Shown here: positions 11,732 through 19,958 of the stretch, piece by piece
Position numbering within the stretch: position 1 is the stretch's first letter
How the letters are laid out: each line of letters opens with the position of its first letter
Assembly: GCF_000359745.1 (NCBI RefSeq)
Contig: NZ_AQHN01000005.1
Location: 124,001 to 188,000, forward strand
Direction: 5' to 3'
DNA from: Rhizobium freirei PRF 81
GTDB taxonomy: Bacteria; Pseudomonadota; Alphaproteobacteria; Rhizobiales; Rhizobiaceae
Length of the DNA: 64,000 nt
Program-made: the position numbers and the translations under genes
Notes under the pieces: model-generated
The model's database searches: none
What the model was told of the DNA's origin: nothing
Seen by the model: the letters and a program-made list of their open reading frames with translations, nothing else

Positions 11732-12033
11732 CAGAACCTCGCGGCGTTACGATACGCTTAGAACCCGGATCTCCGGGGCAACGCGCGCACGGGGACGTGC
11801 AGTGTGCGTTGCATCATTGCGACCATTAATCGCGGAAATGCCTATCGACAAGCCCAATTGATGCCTGCATCGAATTTAATCGATTGGGATCGCTTTGCAC
11901 TTTAGCGAGCATGCAAAGACGGACTCCTCATTCCGGGCTGTTTACCATTTCATCAACCCTGACGTGGACTTCGCGCCGGTCTTGGGGCAATCTGCCGTTA
12001 AGACTTTTTTAACGGATGGAAACGGAACGAATC
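11732..12033. other. Divergent intergenic region, sdhC versus secreted-protein gene
   Basis: No gene is seen in these roughly 300 bases. The region must hold the sdhCDAB promoter (minus) and probably that of the small secreted protein (plus). An imperfect palindrome with ATCGA / TCGAT arms at 11869-11884 is the only symmetric site noticed; no clear consensus -35/-10 pair could be assigned. Confidence 0.4.
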
Positions 12034-12435
12034 ATGAGGCCGCATCTTTTCAAGGCAGCAGCGCTCGTTTTGACGGCAGCCGCCGCCTTTTCCTCGACAT
12101 CGGCGTTCGCGAACGAATTTCATCGCTGGCGCCCTCACCATCATTCGGGCCTCGTGCGCCTGCCCCAGATATCGTCTTCGCAGGGATTCGGGCAGCAGCA
12201 GCCGGCCAGAATCATCCTCATGCAACGGCAAGAGGCCGCGAGCGCCGGCACCTATGCCGGCACGGCGGACGTCTACCAGGCCGATAGCGGCACCTATGTT
12301 GTCGGCTATGGCGGCTACAATCCTTATGCGCGCCCTGTCGCGGCACAGCCAAGGCCGCGCGCCAAGGTCATCAATGTCCGCTACGCCGCCGATCCCTGCT
12401 CGCATGAAGCCGGCGTCTGCGTGATTCGGCCCTGA
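12034..12435 (+). CDS. Small secreted protein of unknown function
   Basis: I do not recognise a domain in this 133-residue protein. It has a good signal peptide (MRPHLFKAAALVLTAAAAF, cleavage after SAFA near residue 27). The mature part is low in complexity and rich in His, Tyr, Gly and Gln, including YVVGYGGYNPYARP, and ends with a two-cysteine segment ADPCSHEAGVCVIRP that could form a disulfide. An in-frame ATG at 12016 would add six residues; the internal ATG gives a better signal peptide. It is probably periplasmic or surface-exposed. It is divergent from the sdh operon. Confidence 0.7.
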   Translation: MRPHLFKAAALVLTAAAAFSSTSAFANEFHRWRPHHHSGLVRLPQISSSQGFGQQQPARIILMQRQEAASAGTYAGTADVYQADSGTYVVGYGGYNPYARPVAAQPRPRAKVINVRYAADPCSHEAGVCVIRP

Positions 12436-12519
12436 CGGCCTCCGGATCAAGTCAGGAAAGATGCATCGCGGCTTTCCACCCGGAATGCCGCGAAAATGAT
12501 TGCGCGGCGGTTGATCGCT

Positions 12520-13170
12520 CTACCCGGCGAGAAATCGCCAGACGGTCGTCTTCTTGACCTCGCTATCCTCCAGCGCACGCGTCACCGGCACCTGATACGT
12601 CGCCTGTGCCTCAAGGCTATCCTTGGGAAGATAGGCTCTGCCGGGATCGCCGACCAGGACAGTCCGTCCCTCGCCCGCCAGTTGGTGTAGCCAGGGAACA
12701 AGGCCTGCCGCAAAATCGCGATCGTAGAAGACATCGCCGGCGAGAATGACCTCCGCATTCACAGCACGGCCGATGATATCCTCGCCGGAGAAATCCAGGG
12801 CAACGCCATTTTCGACGCCATTCAACCGGATCGCCGTGGCCGCCCAGGGATCGATATCGACGGCAAGCACATGACTCGCGCCTGCAAGCCCGGCCGCGAT
12901 GGCAACGAGCCCGGAACCGCTGGCAAAATCCAGCACGGTTCTGCCGGCAACAATTGCCGGATGATCGAGGATGTAGCGCGCCAAACCCTGCCCGCCTGCC
13001 CAGGCAAAGGCCCAGAATGGCGGCGGCAGACCGATGTCCTCCAGTTCCTCCTCGGTCTTCAACCACAGTTCATGGGCCTCGCTTGCAAGGTGCAGCCGGA
13101 TTTCCGGCACATGCGGCGGCGCCATCAGACTGGTATTGGCAAGGATGAAACTTTCCGGATCGGTTTTCAC
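12520..13170 (-). CDS. Class I methyltransferase, METTL20/ETFB-lysine methyltransferase type
   Basis: This roughly 216-residue SAM-dependent methyltransferase shows motif I VLDFASGSGLVAIAAG, the acidic SAM ribose loop LAVDIDPWAA and the motif GDVFYD, a DxxY-type post-II motif found in seven-beta-strand protein lysine methyltransferases. Family knowledge includes an Agrobacterium METTL20 homologue that methylates ETF-beta and ribosomal protein L7/L12, which this resembles in length and motifs. The GTG at 13170 is preferred because AAGGA precedes it; the open frame runs on to 13236 and would overlap the EVE gene, while an ATG at 13125 is also possible. It ends a tight yciI-EVE-methyltransferase group. 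Confidence 0.7.
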   Translation of the reverse strand: MKTDPESFILANTSLMAPPHVPEIRLHLASEAHELWLKTEEELEDIGLPPPFWAFAWAGGQGLARYILDHPAIVAGRTVLDFASGSGLVAIAAGLAGASHVLAVDIDPWAATAIRLNGVENGVALDFSGEDIIGRAVNAEVILAGDVFYDRDFAAGLVPWLHQLAGEGRTVLVGDPGRAYLPKDSLEAQATYQVPVTRALEDSEVKKTTVWRFLAG

Positions 13171-13187
13171 GAGGTCCTTCAGCCGGA

Positions 13188-13619
13188 TCAGACCGGCGGA
13201 TTGTCCAGACCGCCCATGCGGCAGACTTCGAGCCATTCCTCATCCGTCACCGGCTGCACGGAAAGCCGCATGGAGGTGACGAGCGCCATTTGCGAAAGCT
13301 TCGGATTGGCCTTGACGTCCTTCAAGGACACAGGCTTCGGTATGTCGCGGACGGCGCGGATGTCGACGCATTCCCAGCGAAGATCGTCCTTGGCGGTCGA
13401 ATCCGGATGCGCCAGCGCGCAGACTTCGACAATGCCGACCACCTCGAGCCCGTCATTGGAGTGATAGAAGAAACCCTTGTCGCCGATCTGCATGGCCCGC
13501 ATGTTGTTGCGGGCGAGATAGTTGCGCACGCCGGTCCACTCGGTCCCCTTTTCGCCGGCATCCTTCTGCTGCTGCCACGACCAGGAGGACGGCTCGGATT
13601 TATAAAGCCAGTGCGCCAT
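13188..13619 (-). CDS. EVE-domain protein (THYN1-like)
   Basis: This 143-residue protein consists of a single EVE domain, a PUA-like fold thought to bind modified bases in DNA or RNA. The hallmark start MAHWLYKSEPSSWSW, the WTGVRNYLARN segment near residue 29 and the GFFYHSNDG strand near residue 49 are all visible. It begins 3 bases after the yciI stop and ends 17 bases before the methyltransferase start, indicating an operon. Stand-alone EVE proteins are common in alphaproteobacteria; the cellular target is unknown. Confidence 0.92.
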   Translation of the reverse strand: MAHWLYKSEPSSWSWQQQKDAGEKGTEWTGVRNYLARNNMRAMQIGDKGFFYHSNDGLEVVGIVEVCALAHPDSTAKDDLRWECVDIRAVRDIPKPVSLKDVKANPKLSQMALVTSMRLSVQPVTDEEWLEVCRMGGLDNPPV

Positions 13620-13622
13620 GTC

Positions 13623-13916
13623 TCATGCCTCCGGATTGTTGAAGACCCAGTTGAACGGCTTGATCTCGACGCTCTCGAACAGACCGGCCTTAGCATAAGG
13701 GTCCGCATCCGCGATCGCGACCGCCGCTTCGACGTTCTCGGCCTTGACGACCACCAGACTGCCGTTCGGCTTGCCTTCGGCATCGAGGAACGGACCTGCC
13801 ATCTTCAGCGTGCCTTCGGCATTGAGCTTGTTCAGATACTCCAGATGCGCCGGGCGTGTCTCCATGCGGACATTCAGGTAACCGGGCTTGTCCTTGCAGA
13901 CAAAGGCAAACAGCAT
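13623..13916 (-). CDS. YciI-family protein
   Basis: This 97-residue YCII-like protein has a ferredoxin-like fold shared with dimeric alpha+beta-barrel enzymes. It shows the start MLFAFVCKDKPG, the RPAHLEYL segment carrying the conserved histidine near residue 24, and the ADPYAKAGLFESVEI segment whose aspartate is conserved in the family. It heads the three-gene minus-strand group with the EVE and methyltransferase genes. No substrate can be assigned. Confidence 0.9.
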   Translation of the reverse strand: MLFAFVCKDKPGYLNVRMETRPAHLEYLNKLNAEGTLKMAGPFLDAEGKPNGSLVVVKAENVEAAVAIADADPYAKAGLFESVEIKPFNWVFNNPEA

Positions 13917-13985
13917 GACTTAATTCTCCCAAGGAAATCGAAATCTATTGGCGATGACGGATAAAGCTTCAATCGCCCCAGGTCA

Positions 13986-14417
13986 TCACATTTCTGCGCG
14001 AAGGGGGTTGATGATATCGAGGCCCCAGAAGTCGGCTTCATTATCCGTGGCGATAATGCATTCGTTCGTGATTGCCGCGGAGGCGATCAACATGTCCATC
14101 GGGTCACGCTGCCTTCCCGCCGCCCTGCCCTCGGCCATAAGCTGCGCCCAAATCAAAGCGGCATTCTCGTCAAAGGGAAGAATGCGCCCTGCAAAATAGG
14201 CTTGAGGTCCCTGACCGCCGAGAAACCATGCCTCAAGATCATCACGCTTGCGTCCCGCCGACATGATCAGGATGCCACGCTGAATTTCAGCGATCGTAGA
14301 GGCTGTGATGTAGAGATCATCATCCAATTGGGCCTCGAGCCATCGCACGAGGTGAGGCGACGGTTCGGGTTTGATCGTGTTGCTGATGATATTGGTATCC
14401 AGCAAGTAGCGGGTCAA
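13986..14417 (-). CDS. PIN-domain toxin (VapC/FitB type)
   Basis: This 143-residue PIN-domain ribonuclease is the toxin of a type II toxin-antitoxin pair. Acidic active-site residues are visible in YLLDTNIIS (Asp7), TIAEIQRG (Glu near 44), DPMDMLIA (Asp near 105) and ATDNEADF (Asp near 123). The start codon is TTG within TTGA, overlapping the antitoxin stop, so translation is probably coupled. The pair sits between gpsA and the yciI group, where I would expect gpsA to be followed directly by yciI in relatives, suggesting insertion. Confidence 0.9.
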   Translation of the reverse strand: MTRYLLDTNIISNTIKPEPSPHLVRWLEAQLDDDLYITASTIAEIQRGILIMSAGRKRDDLEAWFLGGQGPQAYFAGRILPFDENAALIWAQLMAEGRAAGRQRDPMDMLIASAAITNECIIATDNEADFWGLDIINPLRAEM

Positions 14418-14713
14418 AGATCGATCTCGCGCACTTTGCCTTTAACCCTTTCAAGATCGATATCGGTCCCGACAAGGGGCGAGCTGCGTAGCCAGGCGTA
14501 AACACCGCCTTTTTTCGGCGGATCTCCTGAAACGGTCTTGGTCAGTACATCGCGAAGTCGGGCCGCTTCAGTTCCGCCTTCTGCCAATCGTCGTGCCATC
14601 TCTCTAATAAGAGTACGGTCGGCATCAAGCCCGAGCACCTCGAAGCGAGCGAGACCGCGCTCTCCGAGACGAGAACGGTAGTTCTGAATTGCGCGCTTTT
14701 GCGAGTTACTCAT
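14414..14713 (-). CDS. Antitoxin partner of the PIN-domain toxin
   Basis: This small basic protein of about 99 residues begins MSNSQKRAIQNYRSRL. It overlaps the PIN toxin by four bases and is the expected antitoxin by position, size and charge. I do not recognise a standard ribbon-helix-helix or AbrB signature with certainty; the N-terminal half, with LGLDADRTLIREMARRLA, could form the DNA-binding helices. The ATG at 14713 is chosen over an upstream in-frame start at 14764 because GGGAG lies just before it and because the upstream stretch carries a tandem repeat that looks regulatory. Confidence 0.75.
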   Translation of the reverse strand: MSNSQKRAIQNYRSRLGERGLARFEVLGLDADRTLIREMARRLAEGGTEAARLRDVLTKTVSGDPPKKGGVYAWLRSSPLVGTDIDLERVKGKVREIDL

Positions 14714-14725
14714 AGCCGCTCCCTG

Positions 14726-14746
14726 TATATCCAGTAATATATCCAG
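14726..14746. promoter_or_regulatory. Tandem 9-base repeats upstream of the toxin-antitoxin genes
   Basis: TATATCCAG occurs twice, separated by TAA, giving a 12-base period close to one helical turn, immediately upstream of the antitoxin ribosome site. Direct repeats here suggest an autoregulatory binding site for the antitoxin or toxin-antitoxin complex. Binding is inferred. Confidence 0.45.
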
Positions 14747-14765
14747 GGCAGCACTGATATTCAAG

Positions 14766-15755
14766 CTATTCCGTGGTGATCGGCCGCGTCATCAGCTGCC
14801 CGATGGCGGCCGTTATGTCGAGTTTGCCGTCAATGATAGCGGACACGGCGTCGGTAATCGGCATGTCGACGCCGAGTTCGCCGGCGAGCCGCGCCGCGAT
14901 GGAAGCGGCATAGGCGCCCTCGACCAGCGTACCGTGCGCCGGATCGGCTGTTTCGCCTTGACCAAGCGCGATACCGAATCTGAGATTGCGGGATTGATGA
15001 CTGGTCGCCGTCAGCACGAGATCGCCGAGACCCGAGAGCCCGCGCACGGTTTCAGCCTTACCGCCCTTGGCCGCGACGAAGCGCGACATTTCGGCGAGAC
15101 CGCGGCTGATCAACGCCGCGCGTGCGGAATCACCAATGCCCCGGCCCTCGACAATGCCGCAGGCGATGGCGAGAACATTCTTCAGCGCGCCGCCAAGCTG
15201 CACGCCGATGCGGTCATCCGATGCATAGAGGCGGAAGGTCGGGCCGGAAATCGCCTGCGCGAGCCTTTCGGCGACGGCCATGTCTGCGGCAGCGATCGCC
15301 ATGGCCGTCGGCAGGCCTTTGGCGATATCGGCGGCAAAGCCAGGCCCGGAAAGCACGGCGATGGCATGCTGCGGCAGCTCCCGCTCGAGCATATCGGTCA
15401 GAAGGTCGCCTGAAACCTTGTCGATACCCTTGGCGCAGGTGACGACAATCGCGTCCTTGGCGAGGTAAGGCCCATAGTGGCGAGCAGCGTCCGCCTGCGC
15501 CTGCGACGGCATGGCGAAAAGGACGATGCCAGCATTGGAAACGGCATCCGCCTCGGCCGAAAACCGCAGCGAATCCGGAAGCTCGATCCCAGGCAGGGCG
15601 GCATCATGCATGCGATCAGCGGCAAGATCCGTCATCAGCCCCGCATTGCGCCCGACGAGCGTCACGTCGCTACGGCCGGTCAGCGCGATGACGGCTGCGA
15701 GCGCCGTGCCGAAAGCACCTGCGCCGATGACTGCGATTTGCTCATTGCCGCTCAT
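14766..15755 (-). CDS. gpsA: Glycerol-3-phosphate dehydrogenase (NAD(P)+)
   Basis: GpsA reduces dihydroxyacetone phosphate to sn-glycerol-3-phosphate for phospholipid synthesis. The 329-residue protein has the N-terminal Rossmann motif [12 protein letters not shown], the lysine-bearing active-site helix [12 protein letters not shown] near residue 190 and the [13 protein letters not shown] block near residue 245. Its ATG overlaps the tsaD stop as ATGA, so the two are translationally coupled. Confidence 0.97.
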   Translation of the reverse strand: MSGNEQIAVIGAGAFGTALAAVIALTGRSDVTLVGRNAGLMTDLAADRMHDAALPGIELPDSLRFSAEADAVSNAGIVLFAMPSQAQADAARHYGPYLAKDAIVVTCAKGIDKVSGDLLTDMLERELPQHAIAVLSGPGFAADIAKGLPTAMAIAAADMAVAERLAQAISGPTFRLYASDDRIGVQLGGALKNVLAIACGIVEGRGIGDSARAALISRGLAEMSRFVAAKGGKAETVRGLSGLGDLVLTATSHQSRNLRFGIALGQGETADPAHGTLVEGAYAASIAARLAGELGVDMPITDAVSAIIDGKLDITAAIGQLMTRPITTE

Positions 15756-16849
15756 GCCTTCGCTCCCCGTTTGCCGTATCCCAGAAGAGTTTCCGCCTTC
15801 TGATCCAGCGGCCAGCGCGAACGCGGCTGCACATCGAGATCGTCAGGGGCAACACCCGTCGCCATGCGCTCCAGTCCTGCCCAGGCGATCATGACGGCAT
15901 TGTCAGTACACAATCTCAATGGCGGCGCGATGAAACGAAAGCCATTGGCATCGCAAAGCTCCTGCAGCGTGCGGCGCAGCTCGAGATTGGCAGCAACGCC
16001 GCCGGCCACGACAAGCGACGGCGTTTCCTTTGCCTTCGGAAATTCCGTCTTGAAGCGCTGCAGGCCGCGGCCGATCCGATCCTTCAAGGTGCGCGAAATA
16101 GCTTTCTGGAAGGAGGCGCAGATATCGGCGATATCCTGCTCGGTCACGGGCGCGATCGCCGTCGCCGCCTGCCGTACCGCCGTCTTCAAGCCGGAGAAGG
16201 AAAAATCGAGGCGCGTCTCGCCGACCAGCGGCCGCGGAAGATCGAAGCGATCCGGATTACCTTTTTTCGCGGCTGCCTCCACGGCCGGGCCGCCGGGATA
16301 GGGCAGCCCCAGAAGCTTGGCCGTCTTGTCGAAGGCTTCGCCCAGCGCGTCGTCGATGGTCGTGCCCCAGCGCTCATATTGGCCGACGCCGCGCACCAGG
16401 ATGAGCTGCGTATGACCACCGGAAACGAGCAGCATCAGATAGGGAAAAGCAAGTCCGTCGGTAAGCCGCGCCGTCAGGGCATGGCCTTCCAGATGGTTGA
16501 TGGCGTATAATGGCTTGCCTGTCGCACGCGAGATCGCCTTGCCGGTCATCAAGCCGACGAGCAGACCGCCGATGAGGCCCGGCCCGGACGTGGCAGCGAT
16601 GGCATCGACGTCCGAGAGCGACACATTGGCGCGTTTCAATGCTTCGTCGATCAGCGTATCCAGCGCCTCGACATGCGCCCGCGCAGCGATTTCCGGCACG
16701 ACGCCGCCATAGGCGCTATGCTCGTCCAACTGACTGAGGACAACATCGGAACAAACCGTGGGCGTGCCGTCATTCCGGCGCTCGACAATGGCTGCAGCGG
16801 TTTCGTCACAGCTTGTTTCGATGCCGAGAATACGAAGAATGGACGCCAT
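15752..16849 (-). CDS. tsaD: tRNA N6-adenosine threonylcarbamoyltransferase
   Basis: TsaD transfers the threonylcarbamoyl group to A37 of ANN-decoding tRNAs. The 365-residue protein starts [17 protein letters not shown], the Kae1/Qri7 signature. It has the metal-binding HLEGH motif near residue 119, [10 protein letters not shown], and the late [10 protein letters not shown] motif. Length is typical. It is the first gene of tsaD-gpsA and is divergent from hemC, sharing an 84-base promoter interval. Confidence 0.97.
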   Translation of the reverse strand: MASILRILGIETSCDETAAAIVERRNDGTPTVCSDVVLSQLDEHSAYGGVVPEIAARAHVEALDTLIDEALKRANVSLSDVDAIAATSGPGLIGGLLVGLMTGKAISRATGKPLYAINHLEGHALTARLTDGLAFPYLMLLVSGGHTQLILVRGVGQYERWGTTIDDALGEAFDKTAKLLGLPYPGGPAVEAAAKKGNPDRFDLPRPLVGETRLDFSFSGLKTAVRQAATAIAPVTEQDIADICASFQKAISRTLKDRIGRGLQRFKTEFPKAKETPSLVVAGGVAANLELRRTLQELCDANGFRFIAPPLRLCTDNAVMIAWAGLERMATGVAPDDLDVQPRSRWPLDQKAETLLGYGKRGAKA

Positions 16850-16933
16850 GGAGAAAGTTCGTTGCCTACAGGTCGATTGCGATAAAGCGGAAATATGGTT
16901 ACGGGAACTGTCGGTAACAACGGATCAAAGCGG

Positions 16934-17863
16934 ATGCAAACAAAACCTTTCCGGATCGGCACGCGGGGCAGCCCGCTGGCGCTCGCCCAGGCGCACGAGG
17001 CACGCGACCGCCTGATGGCGGCGCATGGCCTTCCGGAGGAGATGTTCGAAATCGTCGTTCTGAGTACCAAGGGCGACCGCATCACCGACCGCTCATTGGC
17101 GGCAATCGGCGGCAAGGGCCTGTTCACGGAGGAGCTCGAAGAAAAGCTGACCTCCGGCGAACTCGACTTCGCGGTGCACTCAGCCAAGGACATGGCGACG
17201 AAGCTGCCCGAGGGGCTGGCGCTGAACGCCTACCTGCCCCGCGAAGACATTCGCGATTCCGTCATCGGCCGCACAGCACCGAAATTGATCGAGCTGCCGT
17301 ATGGCGCAACCGTCGGCTCAGCCTCGCTGCGCCGCCAGGCGCTAGTCCGCCGCCTGCGCCCGGATATCAATGTCATCACCTTCCGAGGCTCGGTCCAGAC
17401 CCGCCTTCGCAAGCTCGAAGAGGGACAGGCGGATGCGACGCTGCTTGCCGTTGCCGGCCTGAAGCGGCTCGGCAATGTCGAGGTCATCACCGAAATCCTC
17501 GATCCGGACGAATTCCCGCCGGCACCGGCACAGGGCGCAATCGCCATCGAAAGCCGCATCGACGACAAGAGGACGAGCGACCTGCTCGTCGCCATCAACG
17601 ATGGACAGACCTTCGATGCGGTATCCTGCGAGCGCGCCTTCCTGGCGGCACTCGACGGCTCCTGCCGCACGCCCATTGCCGGCTACGCGATCTGCGAGGG
17701 GGATCATCTGCGGTTCTTCGGCATGATCCTGACGCCGGATGGCAAGCAGGTGCACACCACCACCATCGAAGGCCATCGCCGCGATGCCGAAGCGCTCGGC
17801 ATCAATGCGGGTCAGGCAATTCGTGCCGAAGCGGGCAGCACCTTTTTCGAAGACTGGGTCTGA
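16934..17863 (+). CDS. hemC: Hydroxymethylbilane synthase (porphobilinogen deaminase)
   Basis: HemC polymerises four porphobilinogens into hydroxymethylbilane in heme synthesis. From the ATG at 16934 ([19 protein letters not shown]) the protein has 309 residues, the usual family length; a frame open to 16895 would add 13 unlikely residues. The cofactor-attachment cysteine lies in [10 protein letters not shown] near residue 248, and [13 protein letters not shown] near residue 80 is an active-site loop. hemD follows after 6 bases. Confidence 0.96.
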   Translation: MQTKPFRIGTRGSPLALAQAHEARDRLMAAHGLPEEMFEIVVLSTKGDRITDRSLAAIGGKGLFTEELEEKLTSGELDFAVHSAKDMATKLPEGLALNAYLPREDIRDSVIGRTAPKLIELPYGATVGSASLRRQALVRRLRPDINVITFRGSVQTRLRKLEEGQADATLLAVAGLKRLGNVEVITEILDPDEFPPAPAQGAIAIESRIDDKRTSDLLVAINDGQTFDAVSCERAFLAALDGSCRTPIAGYAICEGDHLRFFGMILTPDGKQVHTTTIEGHRRDAEALGINAGQAIRAEAGSTFFEDWV

Positions 17864-17869
17864 CATCCG

Positions 17870-18598
17870 ATGCGCGTCGTCGTCACCCGCCCCCAGCATT
17901 CGGGTGAACGCACCATCGGGCGATTGGCGCGGATGGGCCACGAAGCATTGCTGCTGCCATTGGCGGAGCCGATCCATCATGCCGACGATGCGAGACGCGC
18001 GCTCTTGGAAACCCATGGCGCCATCGCCGTCACCAGTGCCGAAGCGGTTCGGGTTCTGGCCGCGTTGGGCGCCGATCTTGCACCTCATCTCGGCCGCCCG
18101 CTTTTTGCCGTCGGCAAGGCAACCGCCAAGGAGGCGGCCGCCCTCGGCTTTATCGATATTGCCGCATCGGAAGGCGGCGGCACCGAGCTCGCGGCTCTGA
18201 TTTCCGGTCATGCGACCAATCTTACCGAAAGCCCCCTTCTCTATCTCGCGGGCCATCCCCGCGCTGCCGGTTTCGAAGCGGGACTGACCAGGCTGCGGCG
18301 ACCGTTCCGCACGGTGGAATGCTACCGGATGCGCGATGTCATCCCCGAAGATGGTGTCCTTCGCCGGCTTTTCGCCGACCCGCGGGCAGATGCGGTATTG
18401 CTTTATTCCCAGCAGACGGCGCAGCGCTTCTTCGGCTTGCCCTTCGTGCGGGAAAACCCGGCGATCTTCGCCGGGACGCGCTTTCTCTGCCTGAGCGAGA
18501 CCATTGCCGAAGCGGTTCCGGCCGACATGCGTCCACACGTCGCGATCGCCGAAACGCCGGATGAAGACCGACTTCTGGCGCTGCTTGTCGCAGGGTAA
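17870..18598 (+). CDS. hemD: Uroporphyrinogen-III synthase
   Basis: HemD cyclises hydroxymethylbilane to uroporphyrinogen III. The 242-residue protein starts MRVVVTRPQHSGERT, a typical HemD N terminus, and contains AVTSAEAVRVL near residue 50 and the second-lobe segment DAVLLYSQQTAQRF near residue 175. HemD sequences are poorly conserved, but its position 6 bases after hemC makes the call firm. It is the second gene of hemC-hemD-Mic60-like-hemY. Confidence 0.93.
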   Translation: MRVVVTRPQHSGERTIGRLARMGHEALLLPLAEPIHHADDARRALLETHGAIAVTSAEAVRVLAALGADLAPHLGRPLFAVGKATAKEAAALGFIDIAASEGGGTELAALISGHATNLTESPLLYLAGHPRAAGFEAGLTRLRRPFRTVECYRMRDVIPEDGVLRRLFADPRADAVLLYSQQTAQRFFGLPFVRENPAIFAGTRFLCLSETIAEAVPADMRPHVAIAETPDEDRLLALLVAG

Positions 18599-18677
18599 GG
18601 CCGCAATTTTGATCTAAGGTCTTTCCATAATCGCCTTGTCTGTCTAACTTCGTTGCAGCGCATGAAAAGAGGACCTC

Positions 18678-19943
18678 ATGGTACCGGGAAAACCGCCTAA
18701 CCATTCGAAGCCCAACAACGAGCCGGTCACGATCGATCTGGAAGCCGAAAAAACTGCGCAGGACGCAGCGCCCGAGGATATGACGGAACGCAGCCACGGC
18801 GAGCCCGGCTCATCCTCCGCCAATGAAGTGGAAATGCCGCTGGAAGCGAGCAATGAGCCGCTGCACGAGGAAAATCGGGAGCACATTCCCGATCCCCTCC
18901 CGGAGGAACCGAGAGCTGCTGCGGAACACAAGCCTGACCCTGCACCTTCCTACCCGCAGCAACAGAGACGGGAAGGCGCAATCTCCGGCCTGATCGCCGC
19001 CGGCATCGTCGGTGGCTTGATTGCGCTTATTTGCGCGGGCGCGATTCAATATGCCGGCCTGTTGCCCGGCCGAGGCTCGGCCAAGGACAATTCGGCCGAT
19101 ATCGCCGCTCTCAACGCCGAAATCGACGGGCTGAAGCAGAGCATCGCCAATCTTGCCGCGACCCCGGCCCCTGCTGCAAAACCGGATAGCGCACTCGCGG
19201 CCCGTGTTGCCGCGCTCGAAACGGCAACCGCCAACGGCATGTCGTCAGGCGGATCGACAGGTTCAGCGGGCACCGATACCGATCAGAAAATCGCCGCGCT
19301 GACCGCCGAAGTCGATCAGCTGAAGGCGGATCTCGGCAAGGCGACGCAGAGCCAGGCGACGGCCGATGCGGCGGTCGGCAAACGTCTCGACAATGCCGAA
19401 AGGAAACTGAGCGGACCGAGCCAGGAAAGTGCGGTTGCCCGCGCGATCGCGGCTGCGGCGCTGAAGGCTGCGATCGATCGCGGCGGCCCGTTCCGGCCTG
19501 AACTCGATACCTTCGCCAATGTCGCGCCCGACGACCCGGCCGTCGCCGATCTTAAGAACTTCGCCCAGACCGGCGTTCCCTCGCGCGCCGACCTGATCCG
19601 CCAGGTCACGGATGTGGCGACCGCCATCGTCGCCACCACGCAGAACGACAATCCGAACCAGAGCTGGAGTGACCGGCTGATGTCGAGCGCCAAATCCCTG
19701 GTACAGGTGCGCCCGGTCGGCAACGTCCCGGGCGACGGCATCGATGCGATCGCCGCGCGCTTCGAAGACAAGGTGAAGAATGGCGACCTGCCGGGCGCTG
19801 TGACCGAGTGGAACAGCTTGCCCGACGCGGCCAAGTCGACCTCCGCCGCCTTCAAGCAGTCGCTGGAAGCCCGCATCCGCGTCGAGGATCTGGTGAGCGA
19901 TGCGCTGTCGAAGGCAATCGCCAATACCGGGAAGCAGAACTAA
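18678..19943 (+). CDS. COG4223 / mitofilin-like (alphaproteobacterial Mic60) membrane protein
   Basis: This 421-residue inner-membrane protein has an acidic, disordered cytoplasmic N-terminal tail of about 100 residues, one transmembrane helix at about 101-128 (ISGLIAAGIVGGLIALICAG), a periplasmic coiled coil with heptad-like AALNAEIDGLKQSIANL, and a C-terminal helical domain that ends in ARIRVEDLVSDALSKAI. This layout and its position between hemD and hemY match the alphaproteobacterial Mic60/mitofilin homologues, which by family knowledge bend membranes and contact outer-membrane proteins. It sits 79 bases after hemD with AGAGGA as ribosome site, and 15 bases before hemY. Confidence 0.8.
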   Translation: MVPGKPPNHSKPNNEPVTIDLEAEKTAQDAAPEDMTERSHGEPGSSSANEVEMPLEASNEPLHEENREHIPDPLPEEPRAAAEHKPDPAPSYPQQQRREGAISGLIAAGIVGGLIALICAGAIQYAGLLPGRGSAKDNSADIAALNAEIDGLKQSIANLAATPAPAAKPDSALAARVAALETATANGMSSGGSTGSAGTDTDQKIAALTAEVDQLKADLGKATQSQATADAAVGKRLDNAERKLSGPSQESAVARAIAAAALKAAIDRGGPFRPELDTFANVAPDDPAVADLKNFAQTGVPSRADLIRQVTDVATAIVATTQNDNPNQSWSDRLMSSAKSLVQVRPVGNVPGDGIDAIAARFEDKVKNGDLPGAVTEWNSLPDAAKSTSAAFKQSLEARIRVEDLVSDALSKAIANTGKQN

Positions 19944-19958
19944 GGACGGAGCGCAGCA

